Source: CAVALG01 sp045576295
GTDB lineage: Bacteria; Bacillota; Clostridia; Oscillospirales; Acutalibacteraceae
DNA length: 6,275 nucleotides
Assembly: GCA_045576295.1 (NCBI GenBank)
Contig: JAZNGF010000043.1
Location: forward strand, 1-6,275
Direction of reading: 5' to 3'
The notes beneath the pieces were generated by a model. The model was not told where the DNA came from. It was given only the letters and a program-made list of their open reading frames with translations, and ran no database searches. Shown one piece after another: positions 1 to 4,369 of the stretch. The translations under genes and the position numbers were made by a program. Position 1 is the first letter of the stretch. The number at the start of each line of letters is the position of its first letter.

Positions 1-95
1 TCGCTATAGCATAGATGGTGTTCTCGCATATCCATTATAACACCTATTTTAAACTCTGCACTATATTTTTGTTGTATTGTTCCTTTTTTTGCCAT
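1..95 (-). CDS. IS3-family transposase OrfA, N-terminal fragment (runs off the window)
   Basis: The start codon is ATG at 95-93, and the visible product is MAKKGTIQQKYSAEF followed by KIGVIMDMREHHLCYS (31 residues in all). The K-Y-S-A-E-F-K and V-I-M-D-M-R-E-H-H pattern is typical of the N-terminal helix-turn-helix region of IS3-family OrfA proteins. OrfA binds the inverted repeats and is normally joined by a -1 frameshift to the DDE catalytic OrfB, which would lie left of position 1. A GGAGG ribosome-binding site (minus strand, 111-107) sits 11 nt upstream, inside a long hairpin. Whether the gene is intact cannot be judged. It points away from the S1-domain gene in the same direction, so upstream transcription could enter it. 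Confidence 0.8.
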   Translation of the reverse strand, partial: MAKKGTIQQKYSAEFKIGVIMDMREHHLCYS

Positions 96-99
96 AAAA

Positions 100-139
100 A
101 TATGCACCTCCAAAAGTGTCTAACTTTTGGGGTGCATAT
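100..139 (-). promoter_or_regulatory. Hairpin at the IS end that encloses the orfA ribosome-binding site
   Basis: Positions 100-117 pair with 123-139: ATATGCACC with GGTGCATAT, and CCAAAAGT with ACTTTTGG. There is one bulged base (109) and a five-base loop (118-122). The orfA Shine-Dalgarno (GGAGG, minus strand 111-107) falls inside the stem. In RNA that reads in from the S1 side the site would be folded away. Such hairpins at IS ends are a known way to stop expression from outside transcripts; that role here is inferred. Confidence 0.7.
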
Positions 140-141
140 CA

Positions 142-162
142 AAAGCTTCTCGGGTTATTTTT
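142..162 (+). repeat. 21-nt direct repeat, copy 1 (abuts the IS end)
   Basis: AAAGCTTCTCGGGTTATTTT plus one more T is identical to 371-391. This copy starts at the first base after the inferred IS terminus, and the two copies bracket the hairpin array. They may be ends of a small repeat unit, the product of a 229-nt tandem duplication, or a target of IS insertion. Confidence 0.85.
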
Positions 163-169
163 ATATTTA

Positions 170-342
170 GCGATATATGGCTGTGCCATACGATATTTTT
201 GCCAAGGCAAAAGCGATATATTTACCTAACGGTAAAAGCGATATGATATAAATCCTTCTCGCCCCGCAGGGCATATCGCGTGGCAAACACATATCGAACA
301 CCGCAGGTGTATATCGCAAATCCCGATAGGGATTTATATCGC
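170..342. repeat. Mirror-symmetric array of GCGATAT/ATATCGC boxes separated by small hairpins
   Basis: Four boxes in one orientation, (G)CGATAT at 170, 191, 213 and 238, are followed by four inverted boxes, ATATCG(C) at 273, 291, 311 and 336. Nearly every gap holds its own hairpin: ATGGC-TGT-GCCAT (177-189), TTTTGCC-AA-GGCAAAA (197-212), TTTACC-TAAC-GGTAAA (221-236), GCCC-CGCA-GGGC (261-272), a weak GTG/CAC (280-290), ACACC-GCA-GGTGT (298-310) and AAATCCC-GATA-GGGATTT (318-335). A long-range pair, GATATAAATCC (245-255) with GGATTTATATC (330-340), is perfect over 11 bp. A 65-codon open frame crosses it on the minus strand but simply translates the repeats. Similar clustered hairpins occur between genes in gut Firmicutes; the function is unknown to me. 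Confidence 0.85.
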
Positions 343-343
343 T

Positions 344-369
344 GCACCGTGTTCTTAAGAACACGGTGC
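344..369. repeat. 26-nt perfect palindrome closing the hairpin array
   Basis: GCACCGTGTTCTT is followed directly by its exact reverse complement, giving 13 bp on each arm with no spacer. It lies 22 nt downstream of the S1 gene stop codon. No T-run follows on the minus strand, so it is not a canonical intrinsic terminator for that gene. It could shape the 3' end or stability of that mRNA, or act as a cruciform or protein-binding site in DNA. Confidence 0.85.
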
Positions 370-370
370 T

Positions 371-391
371 AAAGCTTCTCGGGTTATTTTT
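371..391 (+). repeat. 21-nt direct repeat, copy 2 (next to the S1 gene stop)
   Basis: Identical to 142-162. It ends at the base just before the stop codon of the S1 gene (TAA, minus strand 394-392), so it forms the first part of that gene's 3' untranslated region. Confidence 0.85.
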
Positions 392-1315
392 TTAAAACAC
401 AGTTTCTAAAACTCGCGGTGAAACCGCTGGCGAATAGCGCCAACTGTCAATGTGGTTTTCGTTTATGTAGTATTTAAGCGGCTCGGGCGGGTCGAATCGG
501 TCGAACGCGTCAACAATAATTAATTTAACCTTCATTTTTTCGGGCAACAGGCTTTTAATGTAAACCCCTGCGCCTTGCCCCACGCGAACGTCGCCGTGCG
601 GCTCGGCAAGCCCTGCAAGGTTGGGGGTGAGTTCAATAAAAACTCCGTAATCTTCAACCGAACGAATTATGCCGTTAACCGTTTCGCCCTGCGAAAAGGT
701 GGCGGCATTTTCTTCCCAAGTTCCAAGCAGTTCTTTTAAACTCAATGTTATTCTGCCGCGCTCATCGATAGATTTAACAACCGCTTTTATGGTGGTGCCG
801 CAGCTAAAGCGGTCGCGCGGGTGAGATATTCTCGAAACCGAGATTGAATCAATGGGCAGTAGCGCCGCAATTCCGCAGCCAATATCGCAAAATGCGCCAA
901 AGCTTTCAAGGTGGGTTATTCGGGCTGTTATAATGTCGCCGGGCAAAAGGCGCGAAAGGTATTCCTTTTTGCACATTTCTTGCGCACGTCGGCGCGAGAG
1001 CACCGCGTAAGGGGTGCCCGAAGTGTCGGTTCTTATCTCCTCAACCGTGAAGCTAATGGGCTTGCCAACGCGCGAAATAAGCGCAATATCGCGAACGTCG
1101 CCCTCGGTTATTCCAATGGCGCCCTCTGCGCGCGGAACTATCCCCCTCATACAGCCGAGGTTTACAATTAAATTGTGCTCGCAGTCGCACACGAATGCGT
1201 TGGCTTCGAGTATCTTTTCCCGCTCGCAGGCGTCTTGAAGCGTTGATATACTGCTGAGCGACGATTTGTTAGAAAGCGTACCAATAAGATACCCTTCGGG
1301 ATAATAGCTTTTCAT
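392..1315 (-). CDS. S1 RNA-binding domain protein (three S1-like repeats)
   Basis: Related to ribosomal protein S1 and expected to bind single-stranded RNA in the cytoplasm; its exact role in this group of clostridia is not known to me. Counting from an in-frame ATG at 1324, a degenerate first S1-like fold covers about residues 41-113. A clear second repeat covers 128-197 (PGDIITARITHLESFGAFCDIG ... ITLSLKE), with the usual G-x-F-V-D-like turn. A third covers 213-271 (GETVNGIIRSVEDYGVFIEL). At about 307 aa it is shorter than most S1 proteins. I prefer the ATG at 1315 (MKSYYPEG): the GGAAGG site (1332-1327) is 11 nt from it but only 2 nt from the ATG at 1324. It appears to be a single-gene transcript, with an upstream terminator at 1534-1559 and no obvious intrinsic terminator downstream. 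Confidence 0.88.
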   Translation of the reverse strand: MKSYYPEGYLIGTLSNKSSLSSISTLQDACEREKILEANAFVCDCEHNLIVNLGCMRGIVPRAEGAIGITEGDVRDIALISRVGKPISFTVEEIRTDTSGTPYAVLSRRRAQEMCKKEYLSRLLPGDIITARITHLESFGAFCDIGCGIAALLPIDSISVSRISHPRDRFSCGTTIKAVVKSIDERGRITLSLKELLGTWEENAATFSQGETVNGIIRSVEDYGVFIELTPNLAGLAEPHGDVRVGQGAGVYIKSLLPEKMKVKLIIVDAFDRFDPPEPLKYYINENHIDSWRYSPAVSPRVLETVF

Positions 1316-1368
1316 TCTTATCATTTCCTTCCAAGCGTTATATCATCTTTGTGAAATCACTTCTTATT

Positions 1369-1387
1369 CTTCACAATAAAATATATG
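1369..1387 (+). repeat. 19-nt imperfect direct repeat, left copy
   Basis: CTTCACAATAAAATATATG matches 3316-3334 (CTTCATAATAAAATATATG) at 18 of 19 bases, with looser similarity for about ten bases further right (TTGAAAGGGG against TCGAAAAGTGG). The two copies bracket the AlbA_2 gene with its promoter and terminator. The sequence is AT-rich, so chance plays some part, but an 18/19 match is more than composition alone readily gives. Confidence 0.6.
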
Positions 1388-1533
1388 CTTGAAAGGGGTG
1401 AGTTAGAAATATTTTTTAGGATGAAGGGCGGTACACTTATAAAAATTTTTGGTTGTTGTAGTGGTAGCTTTTACTGACAATCTTGATATTCTTCGACAAG
1501 TTTTTGCTGCAAAACATAGGTGTGGTAAAATGC

Positions 1534-1559
1534 AAAAAAACGGAGTGAAAACCACTCCG
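1534..1559 (-). terminator. Intrinsic terminator of the AlbA_2/ATPase gene
   Basis: On the minus strand CGGAGTG (1559-1553) pairs with CACTCCG (1547-1541) around a GTTTT loop and runs straight into seven T residues (1540-1534). It begins 11 nt after the stop codon of the upstream gene. This is a textbook stem plus U-tract, and it isolates the S1 gene from transcription of that neighbour. Confidence 0.9.
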
Positions 1560-1569
1560 CCTTTTGCTG

Positions 1570-3012
1570 TTAATCGTTGCGAATTGTTGTATATCTTTGA
1601 TCTGGGCTTTTGGGATGGGCAGGATTGCTCAAACTGATTTTATCTGAATTTACTAACGGTGTTATATAGGTAGAAATTGCATACGCTTGTGATTTTATTC
1701 CCAAAAAATCCGCAATCTCTTTTCTTGTGCGTGGTATAGCACAAAAAGATAATATATCGGGATCGGAAATTTCCTTTTTTATAGTTCCTTTACGTTCGCC
1801 AAATAATGTAACTTTAAATACTCCTCTGCCATCTTCAAATTGAGGCATCGGCAAACCATATTCCAGCATTTCACGCCGAACAGTAGGAATTCCAGAATAT
1901 CGGTTTTCTGTGATTTTTAAAGTTTCCAAAGCTGTAGCCAAAACCGGATTACGAGTATCCGGCTGAATTTGTCCTAATTGATCAAGTGTTATTCGCCCAT
2001 ATAAACCGCCAGGGTTGGTGACTTCAATTCGGTCTGAAAAAATTTGCAATTGTATAGGCATTCCTTCTGTGTGAATGCTGTAATCTCTGTGAACTAATGC
2101 ATTTAATACAATTTCCCTTATAGCTGTAAGAGGGAACTCCGGTTTATCCTGTCTTGTTCCTGTAATGGGGTCTATAATGGTTTTAACGCGTAAATTTTTT
2201 CTTACGAATGCTAAAGCCTCATTTAACATTTCAGGAATAGTTCCTTCTATTCGCTGATTATCAGTAAACCGCTCAAAGGTTTCTCCTAATTGCCCCACTT
2301 CAGTACCGGGTACTGCCGTTGCAATTATGCATAATTGCGGGAAGTAAGCTTGAGGATATAGACTAAATAACAACGTTGCAGTTAACGAATATTGGCCACC
2401 TACGGTAATACTCATTAGTTCGGAAATTTGACTATCATTAAGTTTGGATAAATTTGGTTTGTTTTCAGAAAGCAACTTAAAATATTTTTCTATCGCATTA
2501 GTATTAATTGAGCCACTTGTTACTCTTGAAATTACGCGAATATCATCTTGATACTTTTTTCTATAGGCTTCATAGCTATATATCTCATATTCTGTCATTG
2601 GTTTATCATTTGTACCCACACGTATATAAGAACCCTTTAATCTGCCTTTGCCTGTATAAAAGCACGGTCTTTCCGCAATATCGATCGGAGGTATTTCGGC
2701 GGATAAAATATATTTTCCCGACAATTCCACATAAGAAAAAAGTGGTCTAACTTGAGGCGTCATAGAATCACATTGTTCGGTTATCTTTTGTTGTATGTCT
2801 TGTAAATTATACACGCCACACAAATCAAAGTTGTTTTGTTCATCTATCCCGAAAATTATAATTCCACCTTCATTACTGTTTGAAAAACTCGATAAAGTGT
2901 CATAAATACGTTTTGGTGCTCCTTCGCGAGCAGATTTTAATTCTATATATTGATATTCTGCTCTTGATTTAACAACTTGCTCTATTAAATTTAATAAGTT
3001 TTCACTTGTCAT
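1570..3012 (-). CDS. AlbA_2 (Schlafen-type) DNA-binding / divergent AAA-4 ATP-binding protein
   Basis: The product is 480 aa. Residues about 17-140 match the AlbA_2 domain (YIELKSA at 22-28, FSNSNEGGIIIFGIDE at 43-58, YIRVGTNDKPM at 129-139), a putative nucleic-acid-binding fold once annotated as 'divergent AAA-4'. The C-terminal half carries a GHKL-like ATP-binding region: the helix REIVLNALVHRDY (299-311), a glycine turn TNPGGLYG (332-339), then RNPVLA (354-359) and GIPTVRREM (374-382). A winged-helix-like tail covers about 414-465 (RTRKEIADFLGI). Proteins of this layout are often labelled 'ATP-dependent DNA helicase RecG-related' or 'transcriptional regulator'; they are common in accessory regions, and their function is largely unproven. 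An open frame extends upstream to 3105, but the promoter at 3031-3059 and GAGGTG 6 nt before the ATG at 3012 fix the start. AT-rich compared with the S1 and fhs genes, which suggests transfer. Confidence 0.9.
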   Translation of the reverse strand: MTSENLLNLIEQVVKSRAEYQYIELKSAREGAPKRIYDTLSSFSNSNEGGIIIFGIDEQNNFDLCGVYNLQDIQQKITEQCDSMTPQVRPLFSYVELSGKYILSAEIPPIDIAERPCFYTGKGRLKGSYIRVGTNDKPMTEYEIYSYEAYRKKYQDDIRVISRVTSGSINTNAIEKYFKLLSENKPNLSKLNDSQISELMSITVGGQYSLTATLLFSLYPQAYFPQLCIIATAVPGTEVGQLGETFERFTDNQRIEGTIPEMLNEALAFVRKNLRVKTIIDPITGTRQDKPEFPLTAIREIVLNALVHRDYSIHTEGMPIQLQIFSDRIEVTNPGGLYGRITLDQLGQIQPDTRNPVLATALETLKITENRYSGIPTVRREMLEYGLPMPQFEDGRGVFKVTLFGERKGTIKKEISDPDILSFCAIPRTRKEIADFLGIKSQAYAISTYITPLVNSDKISLSNPAHPKSPDQRYTTIRND

Positions 3013-3017
3013 CTTTC

Positions 3018-3059
3018 TCACCTCGTAATTATTATATGTCACAGCGTAAAAAAAATCAA
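3018..3059 (-). promoter_or_regulatory. Promoter and ribosome-binding site of the AlbA_2/ATPase gene
   Basis: On the minus strand there is a -35 TTGATT (3059-3054), a 17-nt spacer and a perfect -10 TATAAT (3036-3031). The expected transcript start is near 3024, leaving a leader of about 12 nt that contains GAGGTG ending 6 nt before the ATG at 3012. This rules out the longer reading frame starting at 3105, because that start would lie upstream of the promoter. Confidence 0.8.
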
Positions 3060-3133
3060 CACAAATAAAAATATATATTAAGAAGTTAAATAAATTAATA
3101 AACAAATCAAATTTTATTACAACAAGTAAAACG

Positions 3134-3153
3134 AGAACTAAAATTTTAGTTCT
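3134..3153 (+). repeat. 20-nt perfect palindrome followed by a T-rich run (possible terminator or operator)
   Basis: AGAACTAAAA is followed at once by TTTTAGTTCT. On the plus strand the next bases are TTTAATTTTTT. As RNA this could form an AU-rich hairpin with a U-rich tail, but no plus-strand gene lies upstream. A protein-binding site behind the AlbA_2 promoter, about 75 bp upstream of its -35, is the other option. Confidence 0.5.
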
Positions 3154-3315
3154 TTTAATTTTTTGATAAAATTATTAATCAACAAGTTCACAAATATACG
3201 AACAAACTTATAATTTTTCAAAGTGAATCTATTGCTATTATACAACATTACAAAGCAAGGAGTGGGTTATATACATAGCTTTTGTAGTTAATGTTTGTTT
3301 ATAGTATGTATAATA

Positions 3316-3334
3316 CTTCATAATAAAATATATG
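3316..3334 (+). repeat. 19-nt imperfect direct repeat, right copy
   Basis: CTTCATAATAAAATATATG matches 1369-1387 with one difference at the sixth base. It lies just outside the AlbA_2 gene and its promoter, immediately before the GC-rich repeat remnant. Confidence 0.6.
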
Positions 3335-3344
3335 TCGAAAAGTG

Positions 3345-3418
3345 GCTACACCTCATCCGTCGCGCTATCACGTGCCACCTTGCCCGCAGGGGGTTTAGCC
3401 TTTTTGGGCATTCGGCTC
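3345..3418. repeat. Degenerate GC-rich intergenic repeat (REP-like)
   Basis: A GC-rich patch within AT-rich DNA contains CCTCATCCGTCGCGC, then GTGCCACCTTGCCCGCAGGGGG. The second part resembles GACACCTTCCCCCCAGGGGG at 4301-4320, and both are followed within a few bases by a GGCTT or AGCCTTT string. It looks like a decayed copy of the same interspersed hairpin repeat. The family name and its function are not known to me. Confidence 0.5.
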
Positions 3419-3430
3419 TATAAAACAAAC

Positions 3431-3466
3431 AAAAAGGGTGCTAACCTTTGTTGTAGCAACCCTTTT
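3431..3466 (-). terminator. Intrinsic terminator of the XRE regulator gene
   Basis: On the minus strand AAAAGGGT-T-GCTA pairs with TAGC-ACCC around a ten-base loop (3453-3444), with one bulged base. The T-rich tail TTTTTGTTTGTTTTA follows from 3435 downward. The stem starts inside the stop codon of the gene at 3465, so the coding region and terminator overlap, which is compact packing. Confidence 0.8.
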
Positions 3467-3665
3467 ACTGTTTAAACTCAATAATATCTTCTATTTTGCA
3501 ATTAAGCGCTTCGCATATTCTATCAAGAACAAAGCTATCATATCTTTTAACCTTGTTCTTATAGTAGTTATCAATTATGTGGTATTGTATGCCTGTTTTC
3601 TTAGAAAGTTCATATCGTGTTATATTAAATGAATCTAAAGCCTTATCAAGAGTTAATTTTACCAT
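3465..3665 (-). CDS. Small XRE/Cro-type helix-turn-helix regulator
   Basis: The product is 66 aa and is essentially a single Cro/CI-type DNA-binding domain. The helix-turn-helix covers about residues 16-39 (TRYELSKKTGIQYHIIDNYY), followed by LDRICEALNCKIEDIIEF, the usual closing helices of this family. There is no extra sensor or dimerisation domain. The start ATG (3665) is preceded by AGAGGTG (3683-3677) at 11 nt. The gene is divergent from the SLOG-type gene, and the two promoters overlap, so it most likely represses itself and/or that gene; this is inference from layout. Stand-alone regulators of this size are common in phages, integrative elements and toxin-antitoxin loci. AT-rich like its neighbour. 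Confidence 0.88.
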   Translation of the reverse strand: MVKLTLDKALDSFNITRYELSKKTGIQYHIIDNYYKNKVKRYDSFVLDRICEALNCKIEDIIEFKQ

Positions 3666-3684
3666 ACTATATTATTCACCTCTA

Positions 3685-3754
3685 AGTATATTTTATTAAA
3701 GGTATATTCGGTTGACAATTTACTTGAATAGATATATACTTATATAAATATACT
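3685..3754. promoter_or_regulatory. Overlapping divergent promoters with paired AAATATACT boxes
   Basis: Rightward promoter: TTGACA (3712-3717), 17 nt, TATACT (3735-3740), with a start near 3747. Leftward promoter: TTGTCA (minus strand 3718-3713), 17 nt, TAAAAT (3695-3690), with a start near 3683. The two -35 hexamers share five bases, so polymerase can hardly occupy both at once. The 9-nt box AAATATACT occurs once per direction: at 3746-3754 right before GGAGG of the SLOG gene, and on the minus strand at 3693-3685, two bases before GAGGTG of the XRE gene. These inverted boxes are the best candidates for XRE operator half-sites. ATATACTT also occurs at 3734-3741. Confidence 0.7.
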
Positions 3755-3765
3755 GGAGGTTGCCT

Positions 3766-4140
3766 ATGGTAAAAAGAGTTGTTGTTGCCGGGTGCAGGGA
3801 TTATTACAATTATGAAGAAGCCAAAAAATATATAGATTTTTGCATAAGCAAGATTAAAAAGAAATATACACTTGTTTTTGTTTCGGGTGGATGCCGCGGA
3901 GCCGACAAATTAGGCGAAAGATATGCTGCCGAAAACGGTTATAAATTAGAACGCTACCCTGCCGAGTGGAGCAAATACGGAATAACTGCAGGGCATATAA
4001 GAAACAAAAAAATGGCCGAGGTTAGCGACTACATCATCTGCTTTTGGGACAAAAAGAGCAAAGGAACAAAATCTATGATAGAATGTGCATTAACACAAAA
4101 CAAAAGCTTGCGAATTAAGGAAATATCGCAAGATGACTGA
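3766..4140 (+). CDS. SLOG-family protein (DUF2493 / YspA-like nucleotide-binding)
   Basis: The product is 124 aa. It has a Rossmann-like layout: a first strand VVVAGCRDY (5-13), the phosphate-binding signature FVSGGCRGADKLGERYA (38-54), then PAEWSKYGITAGHIRNKKM (65-83), typical of DUF2493, and a last strand DYIICFWD with GTKSMIECA (88-108). SLOG proteins (the DprA/LOG superfamily) bind nucleotides or NAD-related ligands. DUF2493 members are frequent in phages and mobile elements, and their biochemical role is unproven. The start is ATG at 3766, with GGAGG (3755-3759) at 6 nt; an in-frame TTG at 3760 is too close to the site. It is monocistronic, with its own consensus-like promoter and a terminator near 4211-4240. 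The neighbouring XRE gene is the likely regulator. Confidence 0.9.
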   Translation: MVKRVVVAGCRDYYNYEEAKKYIDFCISKIKKKYTLVFVSGGCRGADKLGERYAAENGYKLERYPAEWSKYGITAGHIRNKKMAEVSDYIICFWDKKSKGTKSMIECALTQNKSLRIKEISQDD

Positions 4141-4181
4141 GGGGATACCTTTTGGGAAATTTAAAAAGCGCGAGTTTTGGC

Positions 4182-4326
4182 GGGCGACAATTGATCGCCC
4201 CTACTGTGTAGCCGCCCCTATAATATGAGCGGCGGTTTTTGCGAACCAATAATTTTCTTGCGGGGCGTCGAGGGCGCCGCCCCCTACATCGGCCCCAGCC
4301 GACACCTTCCCCCCAGGGGGGGAAGG
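4182..4326. repeat. Cluster of GC-rich intergenic hairpins with a repeated CGCCCCTA motif
   Basis: Four hairpins stand in a row: GGGCGA/TCGCCC (4182-4200), CCGCC/GGCGG (4212-4235), GGGGCG/CGCCCC (4262-4283) and CCTTCCCC/GGGGAAGG (4305-4326). CGCCCCTA occurs at 4197-4203 in the form CGCCCCTAC beginning at 4196, at 4213-4220, and at 4278 as CGCCCCCTAC. The base composition contrasts with the AT-rich genes to the left. It is probably several neighbouring copies of short interspersed repeats common in gut clostridia. Confidence 0.7.
4211..4240 (+). terminator. Probable intrinsic terminator of the SLOG gene
   Basis: GCCGCC (4211-4216) faces GGCGG (4231-4235) across a 14-base loop, and TTTTT (4236-4240) follows. 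It lies 70 nt beyond the SLOG stop codon. The short stem and long loop make it weaker than the other terminators here, and it is also part of the repeat cluster. Confidence 0.55.
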
Positions 4327-4334
4327 CTTAATAA

Positions 4335-4365
4335 AAAACTCTCCACTTTAAAGGTGGAGAGTTTT
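4335..4365 (-). terminator. Strong terminator of fhs, usable in both directions
   Basis: AAAACTCTCCAC (4335-4346) pairs with GTGGAGAGTTTT (4354-4365) over 12 bp with a seven-base loop. On the minus strand the stem is followed by TTTTTTATT and lies 4 nt after the fhs stop codon. On the plus strand the stem ends in TTTT, so it could also stop read-through from the SLOG gene. Confidence 0.9.
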
Positions 4366-4369
4366 AAGT

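Larger units (their letters stand above)
1..141 (-). mobile_element. IS3-family insertion sequence, 5' end (truncated by window edge)
   Basis: Read on the minus strand, the element begins TGATATGCACCCCAAAAG at 141, which has the terminal TG and the kind of inverted-repeat end expected of IS3-family elements. It is followed by an orfA-like start at 95. The rest of the element, including orfB and the other inverted repeat, lies outside the window. The boundary at 141/142 is inferred from the TG end and from the fact that a 21-nt sequence starting at 142 recurs at 371. A target-site duplication cannot be checked because the far end is missing. Confidence 0.75.
3060..3344. other. AT-rich intergenic spacer with a 20-nt palindrome and the right-hand 19-nt repeat
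   Basis: I see no gene here. The stretch runs between the AlbA_2 promoter and the GC-rich repeat remnant. It holds the perfect palindrome at 3134-3153 and the repeat copy at 3316-3334. Several TATAAT-like strings occur (for example 3309-3314), but none has a convincing -35 partner, so they are not called as promoters. Confidence 0.6.

Noticed and set aside
170..342. CRISPR array
   Set aside because: The repeated boxes are only 6-7 nt, they flip orientation halfway, and the gaps are hairpins, not unique spacers. There are no cas genes nearby.
167..364. 65-codon minus-strand open frame across the hairpin array
   Set aside because: It is the translation of the repeat units themselves, has no ribosome-binding site, and shows no protein-like pattern beyond the repeat period.
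1349..1376. TTGTGAA/TTCACAA inverted repeat upstream of the S1 gene as an operator
   Set aside because: A seven-base match with a 14-nt gap in AT-rich DNA; no clear promoter could be placed next to it, so the evidence is too thin.
1388..1533. Possible remnant coding sequence on the minus strand (short frame ending LVEEYQDCQ)
   Set aside because: Only about 19 codons, no start, and no family that I recognise. It is too short to support a pseudogene call.
3013..3105. N-terminal extension of the AlbA_2 protein with a hydrophobic stretch that resembles a membrane anchor
   Set aside because: The promoter and ribosome-binding site for the ATG at 3012 lie inside this extension, and the AT-rich codons explain the hydrophobic residues.
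3760..3765. TTG start giving two extra residues for the SLOG protein
   Set aside because: It would touch the GGAGG site; the ATG at 3766 has ideal spacing.
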